From assembly GCF_014656075.1 (NCBI RefSeq), contig NZ_BNBS01000014.1, forward strand, positions 33,248 to 97,247: a stretch of 64,000 nucleotides of DNA, given 5' to 3'. Shown here in pieces: positions 60,809 through 64,000 of this stretch (position 1 is its first letter; the number at the start of each line of letters is the position of its first letter). Under the pieces are notes generated by a model, which saw nothing but the letters and a program-made list of their open reading frames with translations, did no database searches and was not told the origin of the DNA. The position numbers and the translations under genes are program-made. The stretch comes from Streptomyces hydrogenans (lineage in GTDB: Bacteria > Actinomycetota > Actinomycetes > Streptomycetales > Streptomycetaceae).

Positions 60809-62692
60809 ATGACGGCCGAGCTGGTCCGGGGGCAGAACCACCCCCTGCCCGACACCCGACTCGAACTCCGGGTCTCCGCCGGGCACCCGGTCGTCGCCGG
60901 GGCCACCCTCGGCGACGAGCGGGGCCTCGTCGCCGGCGCCGAGTGGATCGCCCACCCTGGCGCGCCCGTGCGCCCCGGGGTCGAGGTGCCCGCCGCGCCC
61001 GCGGCCGAGCACCGCGTCGCCGTGGACCTCGCGGCCCTCCCGGAGACCGTGCACCGGCTCTCCCTGCTGCTCGCCCTGCCGCCCGGCGCCGGCGGCCCGG
61101 CCCGCTTCGGCACCGCCGCCGCCCCCTTCGTGACCGTCGCCGACCCGACGGGCGCGGCCGTCGCCACGTACACCATCACCGGCCTCGACCGGGAGTCCGC
61201 CGTCGTCGCCCTGGAGCTCTACCGCCGCCAGGGCGCCTGGAAGGTCCGCGCCGTCGGCCAGGGGTACGAGGGCGGGCTCGCCGAGCTCCTCGCCGACCAG
61301 GTCGCCTCGGCCGCCGCCGAACTCGCCGCCGGCCGCCTCGACGCGCCCGCCGCGGCCAGCGTCCCGTCCCCGCCGCCGCTGGTCCCCGAGACCGCCCCGG
61401 CCGACTCCGCCTCGTCCACCACCACCATCAGCTACGCCCACCCGAGCCGCCGCCCGGCCGCGCGGCCCGCCGCGCCCGCGCCCGGGCCGGACACCGCAGG
61501 GACCGGAGCCGTACCGTCCCCGCCGGCCGGGGCGGCCGTCCCGCCGCAGGAGTCCCGCCCGGCGCCCGTCGCCGGGGACGCCACCGGCTGGACCATGGAC
61601 GAGCGGCTCTACAACCAGGTGTGGGGGATGTTCGAGGACCTGGCCCGGTCCGTGGCCGCCTACCGCAGCGCCCGCGACTTCGCCGACCACCGCCTCGACC
61701 GGGCGGTCGACCAGGTGCTCGCCGACCCGAGCACCCGCGTCGGAGGCGCCGGCGACGCCGCCAGGGCCGCCGCCCGGGCCACGCACGAGGAGCTGATGGG
61801 CCGGGCCCAGGAGGTCCTCGACCGGGACCTCGCGCAGCTCGCCGCCGAGTCCGAGGTCGTCGAACCCGCCCTGCCCGTCGCCTACGCCCGCTGGGACAAC
61901 CCCGCCTGGCACGCCTACCGGGCCCCCGAGGAGCCCCCGATGGCGGTCCGCCTCGGCGACCTCCACCTCCCGGAGCGCGGCGACCTCAGGATCCCCTTCC
62001 TCGTCCGGCTGCCGCTGGAGCGCGGGCTCTGGGTGGACTCGGGGCCGGGCCGGACCTCGGCCGCCGGTCTGCTCGACGAGACCGAGCTGCGCCGGCTCGC
62101 CCTGGACAGCGCCGTCGCGCACACCGCCCGGCTGCTCGCCGCCCACCCCGCCGGGGCCCTCACGGTCCATGTGCTCGACCCGGCCGGCGGCGGGGCCGCC
62201 GCCTTCGCGCCGCTCGTCGAGACCGGGGTCCTGGCCGCCCCGCCGGCCCGCGGCGCGGCCGGGGTCACCGCCGTCCTCGCCCAGCTCACCGAGCGGGTCG
62301 ACCTGCTCCAGATGGCGGTGCGCGGCGACGCCTCCGAGGACCTGCCGCCCGGCTTCGACCCGGCGCGCCAACTGCTCGTCGTCCACGACTTCCCGCACGG
62401 CTTCGACGACCGCGCCGTCACCCGGCTCCGCTACCTGGCCGACGAGGGCCCCTCCGTCGGGGTCCACCTGCTGATGGTCGCGGACCGGGCGGACGCCTCC
62501 GCGTACGGCCCGGTGCTCGACCCGCTGTGGCGCTCGCTGCTCCGGCTCACGCCGGTGCCCGACGACCACCTCGCCGACCCCTGGGTCGGCCACGCCTGGA
62601 CCTATGAGCCGCCGACGGTCCCGCCGGGCAGCGCGGTGCTCTGGCAGGTCCTCGGACAGGTCGCGGAGGCGCGTCGGCGAAACCACGGCTGA
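60809..62692 (+). CDS. TerD domain fused to degenerate FtsK/SpoIIIE-like domain
   Basis: A 627-aa fusion. Residues 1-175 are a TerD-type beta sandwich (LVRGQNHPLPDT, VHRLSLLLALPPGA, ATYTITGLDRESAVVALELYRRQGAWKVRAVGQGY). A Pro/Ala/Ser linker (about 180-260) follows, then a helical segment (about 270-350). The C-terminal part (about 370-620) has LPLERGLWVDSG, LTVHVLDPAGGGAAAFAPL and LLVVHDFPHGFDDRAVTRLRYLADEGPSVGVHLLMVAD, resembling FtsK-like translocases, but no Walker A GK(S/T) is present. It may therefore be a non-hydrolysing relative. Role unknown. Confidence 0.75.
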   Translation: MTAELVRGQNHPLPDTRLELRVSAGHPVVAGATLGDERGLVAGAEWIAHPGAPVRPGVEVPAAPAAEHRVAVDLAALPETVHRLSLLLALPPGAGGPARFGTAAAPFVTVADPTGAAVATYTITGLDRESAVVALELYRRQGAWKVRAVGQGYEGGLAELLADQVASAAAELAAGRLDAPAAASVPSPPPLVPETAPADSASSTTTISYAHPSRRPAARPAAPAPGPDTAGTGAVPSPPAGAAVPPQESRPAPVAGDATGWTMDERLYNQVWGMFEDLARSVAAYRSARDFADHRLDRAVDQVLADPSTRVGGAGDAARAAARATHEELMGRAQEVLDRDLAQLAAESEVVEPALPVAYARWDNPAWHAYRAPEEPPMAVRLGDLHLPERGDLRIPFLVRLPLERGLWVDSGPGRTSAAGLLDETELRRLALDSAVAHTARLLAAHPAGALTVHVLDPAGGGAAAFAPLVETGVLAAPPARGAAGVTAVLAQLTERVDLLQMAVRGDASEDLPPGFDPARQLLVVHDFPHGFDDRAVTRLRYLADEGPSVGVHLLMVADRADASAYGPVLDPLWRSLLRLTPVPDDHLADPWVGHAWTYEPPTVPPGSAVLWQVLGQVAEARRRNHG

Positions 62693-62723
62693 CCTGGCCT
62701 TTTGGGCCCTCTTTACCCTTCTC

Positions 62724-62753
62724 TTTACCTTCTCTTGGTTCTTCGGGTACTCT
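62724..62753 (+). promoter_or_regulatory. terC promoter
   Basis: TTTACC (62724-62729) and TACTCT (62748-62753) are 18 bp apart in a pyrimidine-rich, comparatively AT-rich stretch. The predicted start near 62760 coincides with the first base of the riboswitch P1 stem, which supports both calls. Confidence 0.6.
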
Positions 62754-62761
62754 TTTCCCAG

Positions 62762-62881
62762 CGGAGGGGAGTACTCCCCATGCGCGGCGTACCCGTCAAT
62801 ACGGACGGATCACGGACATCCGGTCCCGGGGCGTCGGCCCGACGGTCGTGTGCGCACGACCTCGGGTGGAAGAGACCTCCG
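62762..62881 (+). promoter_or_regulatory. yybP-ykoY (Mn2+-sensing) riboswitch upstream of terC
   Basis: The leader carries the conserved ends of the yybP-ykoY motif. A 6-bp P1 stem pairs CGGAGG (62762-62767) with CCTCCG (62876-62881); it is followed on the 5' side by GGGAGTA (62767-62773) and preceded on the 3' side by GAGA (62872-62875), giving GGGGAGUA and GAGACCU. GC-rich helices lie between. This class binds Mn2+ and controls MntP/Alx/TerC-type genes; the next gene is terC. The helix-by-helix assignment was not computed. Confidence 0.8.
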
Positions 62882-62925
62882 GCAGCGACGACGCTGATCA
62901 GTAGCCGTACGAAGCCGGAGGCGCA

Positions 62926-63942
62926 GTGGACGTTTCGATGACCATCTGGGTGCTGACCATTCTCGGTCTGTGCGCCCTCATCGCGGTCGACTTCTTCATC
63001 GGGCGCAAGCCCCATGACGTGTCGGTCAAGGAAGCCGGAATCTGGACCGTGGTCTGGATCGTGCTCGCCGTGCTCTTCGGCATCGGAGTCTCGATCTGGG
63101 GCGGCGGCCAGGCGGGCGGCGAGTTCTTCGCGGGCTTCATCACGGAGAAGTCGCTCAGCGTCGACAACCTCTTCGTCTTCATCCTCATCATGGCGAAGTT
63201 CTCCGTGCCGTCCCATCTGCAGCAGCGGGTGCTGCTGTTCGGCGTGCTCATCGCGCTCGTCCTGCGGGCGATCTTCATCGCGGCCGGCGCCGCGATCATC
63301 GCCAGCTTCTCGTGGGTCTTCTACCTCTTCGGCGCCTTCCTCATCTACACCGCCTGGAAGCTCGTCAAGGAGGCCATGGCGGACGAGGAGGAGGACGACT
63401 GGGACGAGAACCGCCTGCTGAAGTCCATCGAGAAGAAGTTCGGCGTCGCGGACCGCTACCACGGCACCAAGCTCTTCATCGTGGAGTCCGGTAAGAAGGT
63501 CATGACGCCGCTCCTGGTCGTCATGCTCGCCATCGGCATGACCGACGTGCTGTTCGCGATGGACTCGATCCCCGCGATCTTCGGCCTCACCCAGGACCCG
63601 TACATCGTCTTCACGGCCAACGCCTTCGCCCTGATGGGCCTGCGCCAGCTGTACTTCCTCATCGGCGGCCTGCTCAAGAAGCTGGTCCACCTCAGCTACG
63701 GCCTGTCGGTGATCCTCGGCTTCATCGGCGTGAAGCTGGTCCTGCACGCGCTCCACGAGTCCGGCGTGCACGTCCCGGAGATCTCCATCCCGGTCTCCCT
63801 CGCCGTCATCGGCGGCGTCCTGGTCATCACCACGATCACCAGCCTGATCGCCTCCAAGAAGCAGTCCGAGAAGGCCGCCCTGGAGGCCGCCGAGAAGGAC
63901 GCGGAGCAGCACGACGCGGAGAAGCCCGGCGTCGAGGCCTGA
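62926..63942 (+). CDS. terC: TerC family membrane protein
   Basis: A 338-aa integral membrane protein with about nine hydrophobic segments. Family motifs are LCALIAVDFFIG, FITEKSLSVDNLFVFILIM and the acidic helix GMTDVLFAMDSIPAIFGLTQDPYIVFTANAFALMGLR. TerC/Alx proteins are implicated in tellurite resistance and, more recently, manganese export. GTG 62926 has GGAGG just upstream; a downstream ATG at 62938 is possible. The Mn2+ riboswitch in its leader supports a metal-export role. The C-terminus is Glu/Lys-rich. Confidence 0.93.
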   Translation: MDVSMTIWVLTILGLCALIAVDFFIGRKPHDVSVKEAGIWTVVWIVLAVLFGIGVSIWGGGQAGGEFFAGFITEKSLSVDNLFVFILIMAKFSVPSHLQQRVLLFGVLIALVLRAIFIAAGAAIIASFSWVFYLFGAFLIYTAWKLVKEAMADEEEDDWDENRLLKSIEKKFGVADRYHGTKLFIVESGKKVMTPLLVVMLAIGMTDVLFAMDSIPAIFGLTQDPYIVFTANAFALMGLRQLYFLIGGLLKKLVHLSYGLSVILGFIGVKLVLHALHESGVHVPEISIPVSLAVIGGVLVITTITSLIASKKQSEKAALEAAEKDAEQHDAEKPGVEA

Positions 63943-63971
63943 CCCGCCTCCTCCGGCACACGACGGCGACG

Positions 63972-64000
63972 GCCGGCCCGGGCATCCCGCCCGGGCCGGC
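63972..64000 (+). terminator. terC terminator (reaches window edge)
   Basis: GCCGGCCCGGGC (63972-63983) and its complement (63989-64000), 12 bp with a 5-nt loop, 29 nt after the terC stop. The stem may continue beyond the right edge. Confidence 0.75.

Overview
The window is a stretch of Streptomyces-type chromosome. GC content is very high, GTG starts are common, genes are densely packed, and there is a long chaplin with an LAATG sortase signal, a trypsin precursor very like the S. griseus enzyme, and a recognisable core order (pyk, an ANTAR response regulator, liv transporter, polA, rpsA, coaE, uvrB). I see no insertion sequence, prophage, CRISPR array or replication origin. The setting is core chromosome with a few accessory genes.

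Layout. 1-5.1 kb: a methyltransferase cut by the left edge, a HEITH-motif metallopeptidase-like protein with a zinc ribbon, secreted trypsin SprT, and a GH35 beta-galactosidase divergent from an AraC regulator. 5.1-9 kb: chorismate mutase, asparaginase and aminopeptidase N. 9.1-12 kb: a PLP group-II decarboxylase next to an amino-acid/diamine N-monooxygenase, the first two steps of hydroxamate siderophore chemistry, but without the acyltransferase and synthetase that normally accompany them. 12-17.3 kb: secreted 5'-nucleotidase, SIMPL protein, pyruvate kinase, a 73-nt tRNA with a CAA (Leu) anticodon and an unusually short variable loop, and a PdtaR-like ANTAR response regulator. 17.3-23.3 kb: a complete branched-chain amino-acid ABC importer (livKHMGF) with a hairpin between livK and livH.

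24-31.3 kb: hotdog thioesterase, YdeP-type molybdopterin oxidoreductase, polA, a decayed serine-hydrolase pseudogene and a DUF4184 membrane protein. 31.6-38.2 kb: secreted lytic transglycosylase, a 46-aa membrane protein, a DUF3068 protein, HrpB helicase and a methyltransferase ending in a U-tract terminator. 38.3-42.6 kb: rpsA with a textbook promoter and leader hairpin, PAC2 protein, coaE and a TPR protein. 42.7-48.3 kb: a small lipoprotein, a translationally coupled SNF2 helicase/SWIM zinc-finger pair, and the chaplin. 48.4-57.8 kb: small hypothetical proteins, an SDR/MerR pair with a MerR-type operator, a pseudouridine catabolic pair (psuG-psuK) facing a kinase-like protein without a P-loop lysine, cupin, MFS transporter, O6-alkylguanine DNA methyltransferase and a stand-alone MHYT sensor. 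57.9-64 kb: uvrB, TerD, a TerD fused to a degenerate FtsK-like domain, and terC preceded by a yybP-ykoY (Mn2+) riboswitch.

Strong GC-rich inverted-repeat terminators separate most units. Several genes (pyk, polA, coaE, uvrB, ogt, the kinase-like gene) carry a -10-like hexamer 6-7 nt before the start codon and no clear Shine-Dalgarno sequence, which points to leaderless transcripts. The observations most worth following are the class-I-shaped CAA tRNA, the orphan decarboxylase/N-hydroxylase pair, the Mn2+ riboswitch on terC and the TerD-FtsK-like fusion.
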